Assembly (NCBI GenBank): GCA_051984675.1
Contig: JBPYFK010000009.1
Coordinates: 1-55,988, forward strand
From: JBPYFK01 sp051984675
Lineage (GTDB): Bacteria; Actinomycetota; Actinomycetes; Mycobacteriales; Pseudonocardiaceae
Direction: 5' to 3'
Length of the DNA: 55,988 nt
Shown here: in pieces, positions 8,973-17,630 of the stretch
Layout: every line of letters starts with the position of its first letter
Position numbering within the stretch: the first letter of the stretch is position 1
Notes under the pieces: model-generated
What the model saw: only the letters and a program-made list of their open reading frames with translations
Databases searched by the model: none
What the model was told of the DNA's origin: nothing
Program-made: the position numbers and the translations under genes

Positions 8973-9065
8973 AGGGCAGCCTCCGTGTTCTGTCGAGGCG
9001 TTCTATCGAGGCATGGGGGAGCTGAATGAGGGGGTTGTGCTGAGCGTGCTGGGTGTGCTGGATGG

Positions 9066-9102
9066 ACCTGGCTGGCCTCGGCGGGGCCGAGACCAGCCAG
9101 GT
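9066..9102 (-). terminator. Hairpin between M20 amidohydrolase and MFS genes
   Basis: ACCTGGCTGG and CCAGCCAGGT form a ten-base-pair outer stem enclosing a second stem of CTCGG with CCGAG. It sits 27-63 bases after the amidohydrolase stop (minus strand) and before the MFS ribosome site. It probably ends or dampens the amidohydrolase transcript. No U-run is present. Confidence 0.6.
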
Positions 9103-9128
9103 TGCGTGTGAGTGGGGTGGGTTCAGCT

Positions 9129-10337
9129 TCAGGCGGGCGAGGGCGACTCGGCGGCCAGCCGGTTCAGCGCGAGTTCGCTGTACAAGGCCGCGCCGTCACC
9201 GAGCACGCCGTCGTCGAACTCGGCCAGCGGTGAGTGGTTGTAGGGCGCCTGGTGGATGTCCCGATCGGGTGGGCACGCGCCGAGGAAGAGGAACGCTCCG
9301 GGCACTTCGTTGAGCACCCGCGAGAAGTCCTCCGATCCCGTGACCGGCTGGGGCGCCCAGGCGAACCGCTCGTCGCCGTGTGTCTCCGCCACCACGCCGG
9401 CGGCGAACTCCGCCTCCGCGTCGTTGTTGATGGTCGCCGGGTACTGCTCGTGGAAATCGGCGTCGACTTCCAGGCCGTGCGCCTGCGCGATGCCCCGGCA
9501 CACCTGGACGGACCCGTTCTTGACCCGCGCCAGCGCGGCCGACGAGAAGCAGCGAACGGTCGCCTGGAACTTCGCCTCGTCCGGGATCACGTTCGTCACC
9601 GAGCCGGCGTGGAACGCGCCCACGGTCAGCACCACCGGATCGAAGGGGTCGAAGGACCGCGTGACGAACGTCTGCAACGCGGTGACCATCTCGCACGCGG
9701 TCTGGATCGGGTCCTTCGCCCGATGCGGGGCCGACCCGTGACCGCCCGCGCCCCGCACCCGCACCTTGAGGGTGTTGGACGCGGCCAGCGCCGGACCGCG
9801 TCGGCTGGAGAAGATCCCACGCGGATACATCGCGGACGACACGTGCATGGCGTAGGCGGCTACCGGCCGCGCCCCGGACGCCTCCAGCACCCCCTCGGTC
9901 AGCATGTGCCCGGCACCGTCGTACCCCTCCTCGCCGGGCTGGAACATGAACACCACGTCCCCGGTGAGCCGGTCGCGGCGCGCCGACAGCAGGTGGGCGG
10001 CACCGGCCAGCATGGCGGTGTGCAGGTCGTGCCCGCAGGCGTGCATCTTGCCGTTCTGCGAGGCGTAGTCCACGCCCGTGCGCTCGCCCACCGGCAGCCC
10101 GTCCATGTCACCTCGCAGCAACACCGTCGTGCCGGAGCCGCCGCTGCCGCGCAGCACGGCGGTGACCGAGCTCAGCCGCTCGCCGGTCGAGATCTCCAGC
10201 GGCAACCCGTCCAACGCTTCCAGCACCTTCTCCTGGGTGCGGGGGAGCTGAAGACCCACCTCCGGCTCGGTGTGCAGCGCCCGCCGCAGCTGAACGAGGT
10301 CGCCGTGCAGACCTCGCGCGTCCTCTCGCACCGACAC
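9129..10337 (-). CDS. M20 family amidohydrolase/peptidase
   Basis: This 402-residue metalloenzyme is of the M20D group (hippurate hydrolase, IAA-amino acid hydrolase, aminobenzoyl-glutamate hydrolase). Visible motifs are LRRALHTEPEVGLQLPRT at the N-terminus, LLRGDMDGLPV, the metal-binding GKMHACGHDLHTAML, the catalytic pair in QPGEEG, and GGHGSAPHRAKDPI at the start of the dimerisation domain. TGSEDFS lies near the C-terminus. It should cleave an N-acyl amino acid or similar amide in the cytoplasm. I prefer the GTG at 10337 because AGGAGGAGGG lies five bases upstream; an ATG at 10367 is in frame but lacks a ribosome site. It is divergent from the double-AsnC regulator, which probably controls it. 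Confidence 0.88.
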   Translation of the reverse strand: MSVREDARGLHGDLVQLRRALHTEPEVGLQLPRTQEKVLEALDGLPLEISTGERLSSVTAVLRGSGGSGTTVLLRGDMDGLPVGERTGVDYASQNGKMHACGHDLHTAMLAGAAHLLSARRDRLTGDVVFMFQPGEEGYDGAGHMLTEGVLEASGARPVAAYAMHVSSAMYPRGIFSSRRGPALAASNTLKVRVRGAGGHGSAPHRAKDPIQTACEMVTALQTFVTRSFDPFDPVVLTVGAFHAGSVTNVIPDEAKFQATVRCFSSAALARVKNGSVQVCRGIAQAHGLEVDADFHEQYPATINNDAEAEFAAGVVAETHGDERFAWAPQPVTGSEDFSRVLNEVPGAFLFLGACPPDRDIHQAPYNHSPLAEFDDGVLGDGAALYSELALNRLAAESPSPA

Positions 10338-10430
10338 CAGTTCCCTCCTCCTGACGACCTGAGACATCCGTTGTGATCACCGACACGCGCGGTGCGAGCA
10401 ATCATGGATACTCGTAGGAGCAGTTGCTTC

Positions 10431-10443
10431 ATTACGCAGTAAT
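10431..10443. promoter_or_regulatory. Candidate operator, ATTAC-GCA-GTAAT inverted repeat
   Basis: A perfect five-base inverted repeat with a three-base spacer, AT-rich against a GC-rich background. It lies between the divergent M20 amidohydrolase and AsnC-like regulator genes, 21 bases before the regulator's TTG start. Lrp/AsnC proteins bind short, A/T-rich, imperfect palindromes near their own promoters, so this is a plausible autoregulatory site. The repeat is observed; the role is inferred. Confidence 0.45.
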
Positions 10444-10463
10444 TTTTCTCTTGTGGAGATCAT

Positions 10464-11519
10464 TTGCAGGGATTTGCCGAAGCCGGAGATCTGGACGAAT
10501 TGGACGAGCTGGACCTCAGCCTGATCAACACGTTGCAGATCGACCCGCGCGCCCCGTGGACGAGGATCGGGCAGGCCCTCGACCTCGACCCGGTGACGGC
10601 CGCGCGCCGGTGGACCCGGCTGACCGAGACCGGCGCGGCCTGGATCACGGCGCAGCCCGTGTGGCGGCACCACTCCCGGACCTGCCTCGCCTACGTCGAA
10701 CTCGACTGCGAAGCCGGGCAGGCCCTTCAAGTGGCCAACACACTCGCTGAAATCCCGCACGTACTGACTGTGGAGCACACCAGCGGGAACCGCGACCTGC
10801 TGTGCACGGTGGCCGTTCCCGACCTGCCCACCCTGTCCCGGCTGCAGCTGGAGTCGATGGGCGCCCTCGCCGGTGTCCGCGCGATCCGCAGCCAACTGGT
10901 CACCGAACTCCACTCGCAGGCCGGCAAGTGGCGCCTGCGCGCGCTGGACGCCGAGCAGCGGGCCCGCCTGGAGCGCGACAAGAGGGGATCGAGCGGCACC
11001 CGCCGGGAGATCAGCATCGACGACCGGCGCCTGATCGTACTGCTGGGCGCGGACGGTCGGGCGTCCCTGACCGACCTCGCCGCCGCACTCGACCTCAGCG
11101 TCAGCACCGTCCGCCGGCGCCTGACCGGCCTGCTCGCCAGCGGCGATCTGGTGCTGCGCTGCGAGGTCGCCCAGTCGCTGTCCGGCTGGCCGGTGTCCAC
11201 CTGGATCTGGGCGCACGTGCCGCCGGACGACCGCGGGACCGTGCCGAGCCTGCTGAACGCGCTGCCGGAAATCCGCGCGTGCCTCGGCCTCACCGGAGGG
11301 TCGGCCAATCTCTGCTTCAACGTCTGGCTGCGCTCGCTGCACGACGCCCAGCGCCTCGAAGCGCTGCTGGCCAGGACCGTTCCGAACCTCACGGTTCTGG
11401 ACCGCGCGGTCGTGTTGCGCTTCGTCAAGCGCATGGGCCGCATCCTCGACCCCGCCGGCCGCAGCGTCCGCGCGGTCCCGCTGGACATCTGGTCCGATCC
11501 GGCCCAGCGGGTCCACTAA
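10464..11519 (+). CDS. Lrp/AsnC-family regulator with two tandem AsnC units
   Basis: The 351-residue protein is about twice the length of a normal Lrp/AsnC regulator. It holds two helix-turn-helix units: LDLSLINTLQIDPRAPWTRIGQALDLDPVTAARRWTRL (about residues 16-53) and DDRRLIVLLGADGRASLTDLAAALDLSVSTVRRRLTGLLASG (about 190-230). Each is followed by a RAM-like ligand-sensing stretch. The start is a TTG with GGAG about seven bases upstream. It probably controls the divergent M20 amidohydrolase and the MFS carrier in response to an amino acid or its derivative. The TAA stop interleaves with the TAG stop of dnaE2 on the other strand (bases 11516-11519). Confidence 0.87.
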   Translation: MQGFAEAGDLDELDELDLSLINTLQIDPRAPWTRIGQALDLDPVTAARRWTRLTETGAAWITAQPVWRHHSRTCLAYVELDCEAGQALQVANTLAEIPHVLTVEHTSGNRDLLCTVAVPDLPTLSRLQLESMGALAGVRAIRSQLVTELHSQAGKWRLRALDAEQRARLERDKRGSSGTRREISIDDRRLIVLLGADGRASLTDLAAALDLSVSTVRRRLTGLLASGDLVLRCEVAQSLSGWPVSTWIWAHVPPDDRGTVPSLLNALPEIRACLGLTGGSANLCFNVWLRSLHDAQRLEALLARTVPNLTVLDRAVVLRFVKRMGRILDPAGRSVRAVPLDIWSDPAQRVH

Positions 11520-14500
11520 GCGAAGTCGCGGGACTTGGACGGGATGGTCATTTCCAGGCGCTGCAAGCGATCCGCCCGGAGGTTCACCACGTCGTCGGCA
11601 CGCTCCACCGTGCCGCGCACCAGCAGCGCCGGGCTGGATCGCGCCACCTTCCGGTACCGCGCCCACAGTCCCGGCGAGCACACCACGTTCACCATGCCGG
11701 TCTCGTCTTCCAGGTTGAGAAACGTGATCCCGCCAGCGGTCGCTGGCCGCTGACGGTGCGTGACCGCACCGCCCACCAGAACCCGGGCACCATCCTCCAC
11801 TGTGGACAGATCAGCGGCAGTTCGCACACCCAGCTCTCGCAAGCGGGATCGCAGGAACTGCACCGGGAAGCTGTCTGGTGAGATGCCTGTCGCCCAGACG
11901 TCCGCCGCCGCCAGTTCCACGTCATCCATGCCCGGCAGCGTCGGCGCGGCGGCGGCGACCGTGGTACCCGGCAACCGGTCCGGGCGCTCGCCCGCCACCG
12001 CCCCCGCGTGCCACAGCGCCTCCCGCCGGGACAGGCCGAAACAGCCGAACGCTCCCGCCGTGGCCAGCGCCTCCAACTGCGCGACCGTCAACGGCACCCG
12101 GCGCGCCAGGTCGGCCATGTCCGCGTACGGGCCGCTGTCCGCGCGCTCGGACACCAGCCGCTCGGCCTGCTCCTCTCCCAGGGTCCGCACCTGAGCCAGC
12201 CCCAGCCGCAGCGCACGCCCACCGGTGCTCATGGGGTCGGGCTCCAGATCCGCCCGCACCCCGCTGGCGTTGACGTCCGGGCCGCGCGCCCGGACCCCGT
12301 GCCGTCGCGCGTCCGCGACCAGCGACTGCGGCGAGTAGAACCCCATCGGCTGCGCCTTGAGCAGCGCGGCGCAGAACGCCGCCGGGTAGTAGCGCTTGAA
12401 CCAGGCGCTGGCGAACACCAGCAGCGCGAAGCTGAGCGCGTGGCTTTCCGGGAACCCGAAGTTCGCGAATGCCAGCAGTCGCGCGTAAATCCGCTCGGCG
12501 ACCTCGCCGGTGATGCCGTTGGCGGCCATTCCCTCGAACAGCCGGCCGCGCAAGCGCTCCATGCGCGCCTCGGAACGCTTGGATCCCATCGCGCGACGCA
12601 GCTGGTCGGCCTCGGCGTGGGTGAAGCCGGCGACGTCCACCGCCAGCTGCATGAGCTGCTCCTGAAACAGCGGCACACCGAGGGTTTTCCCCAGCGCTCC
12701 CCGCATCAGCGGGTGGTCGAAGTCCCAGTCCTCCTGGTTGTTCCGGCGGCGGATGTAGGGGTGCACCGAACCGCCCTGGATCGGGCCGGGACGGATCAGC
12801 GCGACCTCCACCACCAGGTCGTAGAACTCGCGCGGCTTCAGCCGGGGCAGCGTGGCCAGCTGGGCACGGCTTTCCACCTGGAACACCCCGATCGCGTCCG
12901 CGCGCCGCAACATCGCGTACACCTCGGCGTCGGTGAGGTCCAGCTGCCCGAGGTCGACCTCCCTGCCGTGGTGCTCCCGGACCAGGTCGATCGCGTAATG
13001 CAACGCGGAGAGCATCCCGAGCCCGAGCAGGTCGAACTTGACCAGCCCGGCCGAGGCGCAGTCGTCCTTGTCCCACTGCAACACCGTGCGCCCGGGCATC
13101 CGCGCCCACTCCACCGGGCAGACCTCGCTCACCGGCTGGTCGCAGATCACCATCCCGCCGGAGTGGATGCCCAAGTGCCGGGGAAATCCGGCGAGTTCAT
13201 CGGCCAACTCCCGGACGTGGAGCGGGATGTCGGTGTCCACGTAGTCCGCCAGCCGGGCACCGTGCTCGATCTCCTTGCTCCAAGCGTCCTGCTGCCCCGG
13301 CGAGTAACCGAACGCGCGAGCCACGTCCCGCACCGCCATCTTCGGCCGGTAGGTGATCACGTTCGCGACCTGGGCGGCGTGCCGCCGGCCGTAGGTGCGG
13401 TAGACGTACTGGATCACCTCTTCCCGCCGGTCCGCTTCGATGTCGAGGTCGATGTCCGGCGGCCCTTCCCGCTCCGGCGCCAGGAAGCGCTCGAAGAGCA
13501 GGCCGTAGCGGACGGCGTCGACGTTGGTGATCCCCAGCGCGAAGCACACCGCCGAGTTCGCCGCCGACCCGCGCCCTTGGCACAGGATGTCGCTGCGCTG
13601 GCAGAACGCCACGATGTCGTGCACCACCAGGAAGTACCCCGGAAAGCCCAGGCGTTCGATCACCGCCAGCTCGTGGTCGATCTGCCGGTAGGCGTCCGGC
13701 CGCTCGTCGCGGGTGCCGTAACGTCGCCGCGCGCCGCGCAGCACCAGCTCGCGCATCCAGCTCGCTTCGGTGTGCCCGTCCGGCACGTCGAACGGGGGAA
13801 GCTGGGGTGCCACCAGGTGCAGGTCGAAGGCACACGCGCGGCCCAGCTCGGCGGCGCGGGACACCACGCCGGGGTAGCGGGCGAACCGGGCCGCCATCTC
13901 CGCACCGGAGCGCAGGTAGGAACCGGACCACGCGGGCAGCCAGCCGTCCATCTCGTCCAGGCTGCGCCGCGCACGGATCGCCGCCACCGCCGTGGCGAGT
14001 TGGTGCCGTCTCGGACTCGCCAGATGCACGGCATTGCTCGCCACGGCGGGCAATCCGGCTTGCTCGGCGAGCGCGAAAAGCACGTCGTTGCGTTCCGAGT
14101 CGTCCGGCAGTCCGTGGTCGGTGAGCTCGACCGCCACGCTGTCCCGCCCGAACAGCCCCACCAGCCGGTCCAGTTCGGCCGCGGCGGCTTCCGGGCCGTC
14201 CGCCGCGAGCGCGGACCGCACGAAACCCTTACGGCACCCGGTCAGCACCAGCCAGTGTCCGTCCGATTCGGACGCGACCCGCTCCAGGTCGTAATGCGGT
14301 CGCCCTTTCTCCTCGCCCGCGAGATGCGCGTCGCTGATCGTCCGGCACAGCCGCCGGTAGCCCAAGGGGCCACGAGCCAGCACCAGCAGGTGGTGGGCCT
14401 CAGGGTCGGGAGCCCCGGTCCGGGGCTCGGACCGCTGGTTCAGCAGCCGCGCACCCAGCCCCAGCTCCGCCCCGAACACCGTGCGGACGTCGTACTCGGC

Positions 14501-14800
14501 GGCGGCTTCGGCGAAGCGCACCACCCCGTGCATGCCGTCGTGGTCGGTGAGCGCGATCGCCTCCAGCCCCAGCCGCGCCGCCTCGGACACCAGCTCTTCA
14601 GGATGGCTCGCACCGTCCAGGAAACTGAAGTTGGAGTGCGCGTGCAGCTCCGCGTACGGCACCGCATCTGTCCACTTTGGACTTCTCTGGCGAGTCCGCT
14701 GGGGACTTTCTCGCGTGCGGAGATGCTCGGGCGGCCCTCCCCGACCGGAGAGGGCACGTTCCAGATCCGCCCAGCGCTGCGGTGGGTTGAACCAGCTCAC
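11516..14800 (-). CDS. dnaE2: Error-prone DNA polymerase III alpha subunit DnaE2 (ImuC)
   Basis: The 1094-residue C-family polymerase is the catalytic member of the SOS mutasome. The N-terminal PHP domain reads AELHAHSNFSFLDGASHPEELV and IALTDHDGMHGVVRF. The palm carries CQGRGSAANSAVCFALGIT and the metal-binding aspartates of GPPDIDLDIEADRREEV. An OB-fold near the C-terminus reads LVGGAVTHRQRPATAGGITFLNLEDETGMVNVV. The open frame extends 96 codons further upstream, but that part is anti-sense-like. The GTG at 14800, with GGGGGG upstream and a GTGA overlap with the imuB stop, is the natural start and gives the family's usual length. Expression should depend on the LexA-controlled promoter before imuA'. 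Confidence 0.96.
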   Translation of the reverse strand: MSWFNPPQRWADLERALSGRGGPPEHLRTRESPQRTRQRSPKWTDAVPYAELHAHSNFSFLDGASHPEELVSEAARLGLEAIALTDHDGMHGVVRFAEAAAEYDVRTVFGAELGLGARLLNQRSEPRTGAPDPEAHHLLVLARGPLGYRRLCRTISDAHLAGEEKGRPHYDLERVASESDGHWLVLTGCRKGFVRSALAADGPEAAAAELDRLVGLFGRDSVAVELTDHGLPDDSERNDVLFALAEQAGLPAVASNAVHLASPRRHQLATAVAAIRARRSLDEMDGWLPAWSGSYLRSGAEMAARFARYPGVVSRAAELGRACAFDLHLVAPQLPPFDVPDGHTEASWMRELVLRGARRRYGTRDERPDAYRQIDHELAVIERLGFPGYFLVVHDIVAFCQRSDILCQGRGSAANSAVCFALGITNVDAVRYGLLFERFLAPEREGPPDIDLDIEADRREEVIQYVYRTYGRRHAAQVANVITYRPKMAVRDVARAFGYSPGQQDAWSKEIEHGARLADYVDTDIPLHVRELADELAGFPRHLGIHSGGMVICDQPVSEVCPVEWARMPGRTVLQWDKDDCASAGLVKFDLLGLGMLSALHYAIDLVREHHGREVDLGQLDLTDAEVYAMLRRADAIGVFQVESRAQLATLPRLKPREFYDLVVEVALIRPGPIQGGSVHPYIRRRNNQEDWDFDHPLMRGALGKTLGVPLFQEQLMQLAVDVAGFTHAEADQLRRAMGSKRSEARMERLRGRLFEGMAANGITGEVAERIYARLLAFANFGFPESHALSFALLVFASAWFKRYYPAAFCAALLKAQPMGFYSPQSLVADARRHGVRARGPDVNASGVRADLEPDPMSTGGRALRLGLAQVRTLGEEQAERLVSERADSGPYADMADLARRVPLTVAQLEALATAGAFGCFGLSRREALWHAGAVAGERPDRLPGTTVAAAAPTLPGMDDVELAAADVWATGISPDSFPVQFLRSRLRELGVRTAADLSTVEDGARVLVGGAVTHRQRPATAGGITFLNLEDETGMVNVVCSPGLWARYRKVARSSPALLVRGTVERADDVVNLRADRLQRLEMTIPSKSRDFA

Positions 14801-16395
14801 CGGTGCACCCCCCGAACCTGCCACTGCCCGCCCTCGCACACCAGCAGCAGCGCCACTTCCCCCTCGTCGCGGTCCGGGGCCGCTTCCAGCACGACCTGCA
14901 TGCGTGCCACGGTGTCCGTCCGCCCGGTGCTCCACCAGCGCTCCTGTACCGGCCACGGACCAGCCCACTCCGACACCAGCCGGGCCGGCGAGCCGTTCAC
15001 CTTCACCTGGTGCGGCGCGGCGGTGAGCTGCTCGCGCTCGGTGACCTCCACCGGTTGCCCCGAGGCATCGAGCACCGACACCGGCCACGGCTCGTCCGGG
15101 ACGACCGTCGGTGACGGCGCCGGAATCCGCCCCGGCCAGGGCCGGTCCGGGTCCCGCCGGGGTCGGCGCTCATCCCCCCACGGCACGAGCGTCACCCGGT
15201 CCGCCAGGTCCCGGCCGCCGCCGAGCACCCCGGTCACCACCGCGTCCGGCCCGAGCATCCCCTGGACCCGCACGAAAGCCCTGCCCGCCCGGGCGTCGGC
15301 TTCCGCCGTCGCCCCGCTGAACAGGTCCAGCTGCAGCCCGCCCGCGCTGACGACCTCCTCCGGGTGCAGCGTCAGCGCCGTCACGCCGGCCGTTGGCCGG
15401 TCGTGACCGTTCAACCACCCGTCGAGCTGCCAGCGCACCCGATCAGCTGTCCCCGAAGGGGTGAGTGGTTCGGCGCAGCGCCACACCCGGTGCCGCTGCT
15501 CCCCCTGTTCGGTGCGCGCGGAGATCCCCAGCCGCGTGCATGCCAGGCCCCGCTCGGCGAGCTCGGCGTGCAGCTTCTCCGCCAGCGCCTTCGCCACGAA
15601 GGCCGCCGCATCCACCCGCTCCACCGGCGGGTCAAGATGCTCGGTGACGTCCAGATTCGCCGGCGGGTTCCGCCGCCCCGGAGGCCGCTCCTCCTTCCCG
15701 CGAGCGGCCCGGTGCGCGATCATCGCATCGGCGCCGAACCGGGTGACCACGTCCGCGGCGGGCAGCGCCGCGAACTCGCCCAGAGTGTGAATTCCCAGCC
15801 GCCGCAACAGGTTCACCAGCGCCGCACGATCGGCACCACCAGCGTCCGCGGACCGGCCGATCTCGTCAATCCACAGTGGAGCGAGAAACTTCCTGCTCCC
15901 ACCGGGCGGAACGAGCACTCCACGACGGGCCGCCAGGGTCGCGGCGAACAGCCCGTCCGCGACCCCCACCTGGCACTCCACGCCGACCGCGCCGACCCGG
16001 TCCACGATGCGCTCGGCCGCCGCCTCCTCCGAACCGAAGTAGCCCGCCGGCCCCCGCACGGGCAACGCCACCAGCCCGGGGCGGACGATTTCCACCCCGG
16101 GGGCGAGTTCTTCCACCGCGACCACGGCCGGCTCGAACAGCCGGGCGTCGCGGGCGGGGTCGTGCTCGCAAACCACCAGATCCGGGCACCGGGCCTGCGC
16201 CTCCCGGCGCCGCATCCCGCGAAAGACCCCGAACGAGCGGGCCGTGGCGGAGCAGGCCAGCACCCGGTTGTCGTCGAGCACGGCAGCCGGCTCCAGCACG
16301 GAATGCCCGGACGCGGCCAGCGCGGCGACCACTGGCCAGTCCGGGCACCAGACAACAAGCCGGCGAGTTCGAGCGGAGGCATGCGGCTGGACCAT
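14797..16395 (-). CDS. imuB: ImuB, catalytically inactive Y-family polymerase homologue
   Basis: The 532-residue protein has Y-family architecture but begins RRLVVWCPDWPVVAALAASG where active enzymes have a metal-binding D-x-D/FFA motif. That loss is typical of ImuB. It acts as the hub of the mutasome, linking ImuA' and DnaE2 to the sliding clamp. A canonical clamp-binding pentapeptide QLDLF is present at about residues 355-359. FGVFRGMRRREAQARCPDLVV and the helix-hairpin-helix segment LLRRLGIHTLGEFAALPAADVVTRFG are also recognisable. Its stop overlaps the dnaE2 GTG by four bases, and imuA' ends six bases before its ATG, so the three genes form one tight operon. Confidence 0.94.
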   Translation of the reverse strand: MVQPHASARTRRLVVWCPDWPVVAALAASGHSVLEPAAVLDDNRVLACSATARSFGVFRGMRRREAQARCPDLVVCEHDPARDARLFEPAVVAVEELAPGVEIVRPGLVALPVRGPAGYFGSEEAAAERIVDRVGAVGVECQVGVADGLFAATLAARRGVLVPPGGSRKFLAPLWIDEIGRSADAGGADRAALVNLLRRLGIHTLGEFAALPAADVVTRFGADAMIAHRAARGKEERPPGRRNPPANLDVTEHLDPPVERVDAAAFVAKALAEKLHAELAERGLACTRLGISARTEQGEQRHRVWRCAEPLTPSGTADRVRWQLDGWLNGHDRPTAGVTALTLHPEEVVSAGGLQLDLFSGATAEADARAGRAFVRVQGMLGPDAVVTGVLGGGRDLADRVTLVPWGDERRPRRDPDRPWPGRIPAPSPTVVPDEPWPVSVLDASGQPVEVTEREQLTAAPHQVKVNGSPARLVSEWAGPWPVQERWWSTGRTDTVARMQVVLEAAPDRDEGEVALLLVCEGGQWQVRGVHR

Positions 16396-16401
16396 CGGCG
16401 A

Positions 16402-17181
16402 TCACCCCGCCACCGCATGCAACCGGCGCCCCCCTCGCGAGGTTCGGCCCCGGCCGTGAGGCTCCTGCTCCAGGACTTCCTGGCCCAGAACTTCCTGGAC
16501 CGCGCCGGTGTGATCCGGCAACAGCAGCCGGCACGTACGCGGACGCTCGGCGGCACCGCGCCCCTCCGCGCGCACCGTGACCTCCCGCTCCCGCAGGTGG
16601 CCGTATCCCTGGTCGAGGCCACGCCACCGCGCCCGGGTGCACTGGAGTTGGACATCGGCACCCGGCCAGGGCCCGAACGGCAGGAGCACCGCGCAGCGGT
16701 GCCGCGCCCGGTCGGACAGCCGCCTGGCGTCGGAGTCCCGCACCAGCCGAGTACGGCCCACGACGACCAGATCCACCCCGTCCAGCACCGCGGCGATCAC
16801 CTGTACCAGGTCGTCGCCGGGGCGGGGAATCAGCGCGAGCCGCTCCACCGCGATCCCCGCTTCGGCCGCCGCCACCAAGCCGATGTCGGGCATCCCGACC
16901 ACTGCCGCCCAGGAACCCTTCGACGTCGCTTCGGAGAGCAGAGCGAACAGCAACGACACCGACCCGTGCACCGCCACCGTGCTGCCACGGCGCAACCCGG
17001 ACCATGGCAGCACGGCGGCGAGTTCCGTCCGCGTGGGCAGCAGCTTCCCCGGCACGCTGCTGCCCCTGACGACCGGAGCGGGACCCACGGACACCCCGTC
17101 ACCCGTGGTCACCCCGTCCAGAGCCAGCAACGACCTGCCCGCCGACCTGCCGGTCGGGGTCGAGATCGTCTCCACGGACAT
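16402..17181 (-). CDS. imuA': ImuA'-like mutasome accessory protein
   Basis: The 259-residue protein is a RecA/SulA-like factor that works with ImuB and DnaE2 in damage-induced mutagenesis. Recognisable parts are LPTRTELAAVLPWSGLRRGSTVAVHGSVSLLFALLSEATSKGSWAAVVGMPDIGLVAAAEAGI and LALIPRPGDDLVQVIAAVLDGVDLVVVGR, a RecA-fold core without an intact P-loop. The C-terminal tail (QEVLGQEVLEQEP) is charged. The ATG at 17181 follows GGGGAGG and is preferred over an in-frame ATG at 17346 that would overlap the promoter. The LexA box lies 168 bases upstream. First gene of imuA'-imuB-dnaE2. Confidence 0.88.
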   Translation of the reverse strand: MSVETISTPTGRSAGRSLLALDGVTTGDGVSVGPAPVVRGSSVPGKLLPTRTELAAVLPWSGLRRGSTVAVHGSVSLLFALLSEATSKGSWAAVVGMPDIGLVAAAEAGIAVERLALIPRPGDDLVQVIAAVLDGVDLVVVGRTRLVRDSDARRLSDRARHRCAVLLPFGPWPGADVQLQCTRARWRGLDQGYGHLREREVTVRAEGRGAAERPRTCRLLLPDHTGAVQEVLGQEVLEQEPHGRGRTSRGGRRLHAVAG

Positions 17182-17209
17182 CGATGCGCCTCCCCGCACG
17201 CCTGTACTA

Positions 17210-17230
17210 CTCCCTCCACAATGGAGGGAG
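17210..17230. repeat. Perfect inverted repeat in the imuA' leader
   Basis: CTCCCTCCA and TGGAGGGAG are exact inverted repeats around a CAA spacer. The centre is 39 bases upstream of the imuA' ATG, within the predicted untranslated leader downstream of the LexA box. It could be a second operator or an RNA hairpin affecting translation. Confidence 0.6.
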
Positions 17231-17348
17231 AGGGGCCGCCGTGGGGAAGACAGCGGCTGGAACACCCCGCCAGCCACAAGGCCCAAGGGCGGGACGGAGT
17301 GGTCCACGTGGAGTGGCCGACCCCCGACGCCGGCCACTCCGATCATGT

Positions 17349-17364
17349 TCGAATTCTTGTTCGA
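17349..17364. promoter_or_regulatory. LexA (SOS) box upstream of imuA'-imuB-dnaE2
   Basis: TCGAATTCTTGTTCGA matches the actinobacterial/Gram-positive SOS consensus TCGAAC-N4-GTTCGA at 11 of 12 defined positions. It is the only well-placed promoter-proximal site for the mutasome operon, 168 bases before the imuA' ATG. Repression by LexA and induction after DNA damage are expected from the known biology of dnaE2/imuB. Confidence 0.8.
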
Positions 17365-17630
17365 ACATCTTCAGTAAACCCTGCTCAGAGGGCCGCGTCA
17401 AGCCTTGTGCCCGTTTTGGGTGAACTTGTGTTCGATGGCCGGCTGGGTGAGGGACGTGGATGAAACCAGAACGCATCGGATGCCTACGAGGACCCGCGCG
17501 CCGGCAAGGAAGCGTGGGGCGAATATCAGCAAGAACTGCGGCTCACCGATCGTGCTACCGGGGACAGGCTTGGTGACGCCCGTGCCCAACACCCCGAGTA
17601 CAACCAGCGAGCCGCAGTCAAACGGTGTCG

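Larger units (their letters stand above)
17182..17630. other. Intergenic region: imuA' leader, LexA box and a possible small frame
   Basis: This 449-base gap holds the leader and promoter of the mutasome operon and the 3' flank of purH. The LexA box and a nine-base-pair hairpin are listed separately. From about 17400 to 17600, one minus-strand frame reads like a small hydrophobic protein (IGEPQFLLIFAPRFLAGARVLVGIRCVLV). The complementary plus-strand frame reads like a hydrophilic fragment (YEDPRAGKEAWGEYQQ) with a stop and no start. One of these may be a real small gene or a decayed remnant; I cannot tell which. Confidence 0.35.

Noticed and set aside
12008..15406. Very long open frame on the plus strand opposite dnaE2 and imuB
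   Set aside because: It mirrors high-GC coding DNA on the other strand; the translation is rich in Arg, Pro, Gln and His with no fold or motif.
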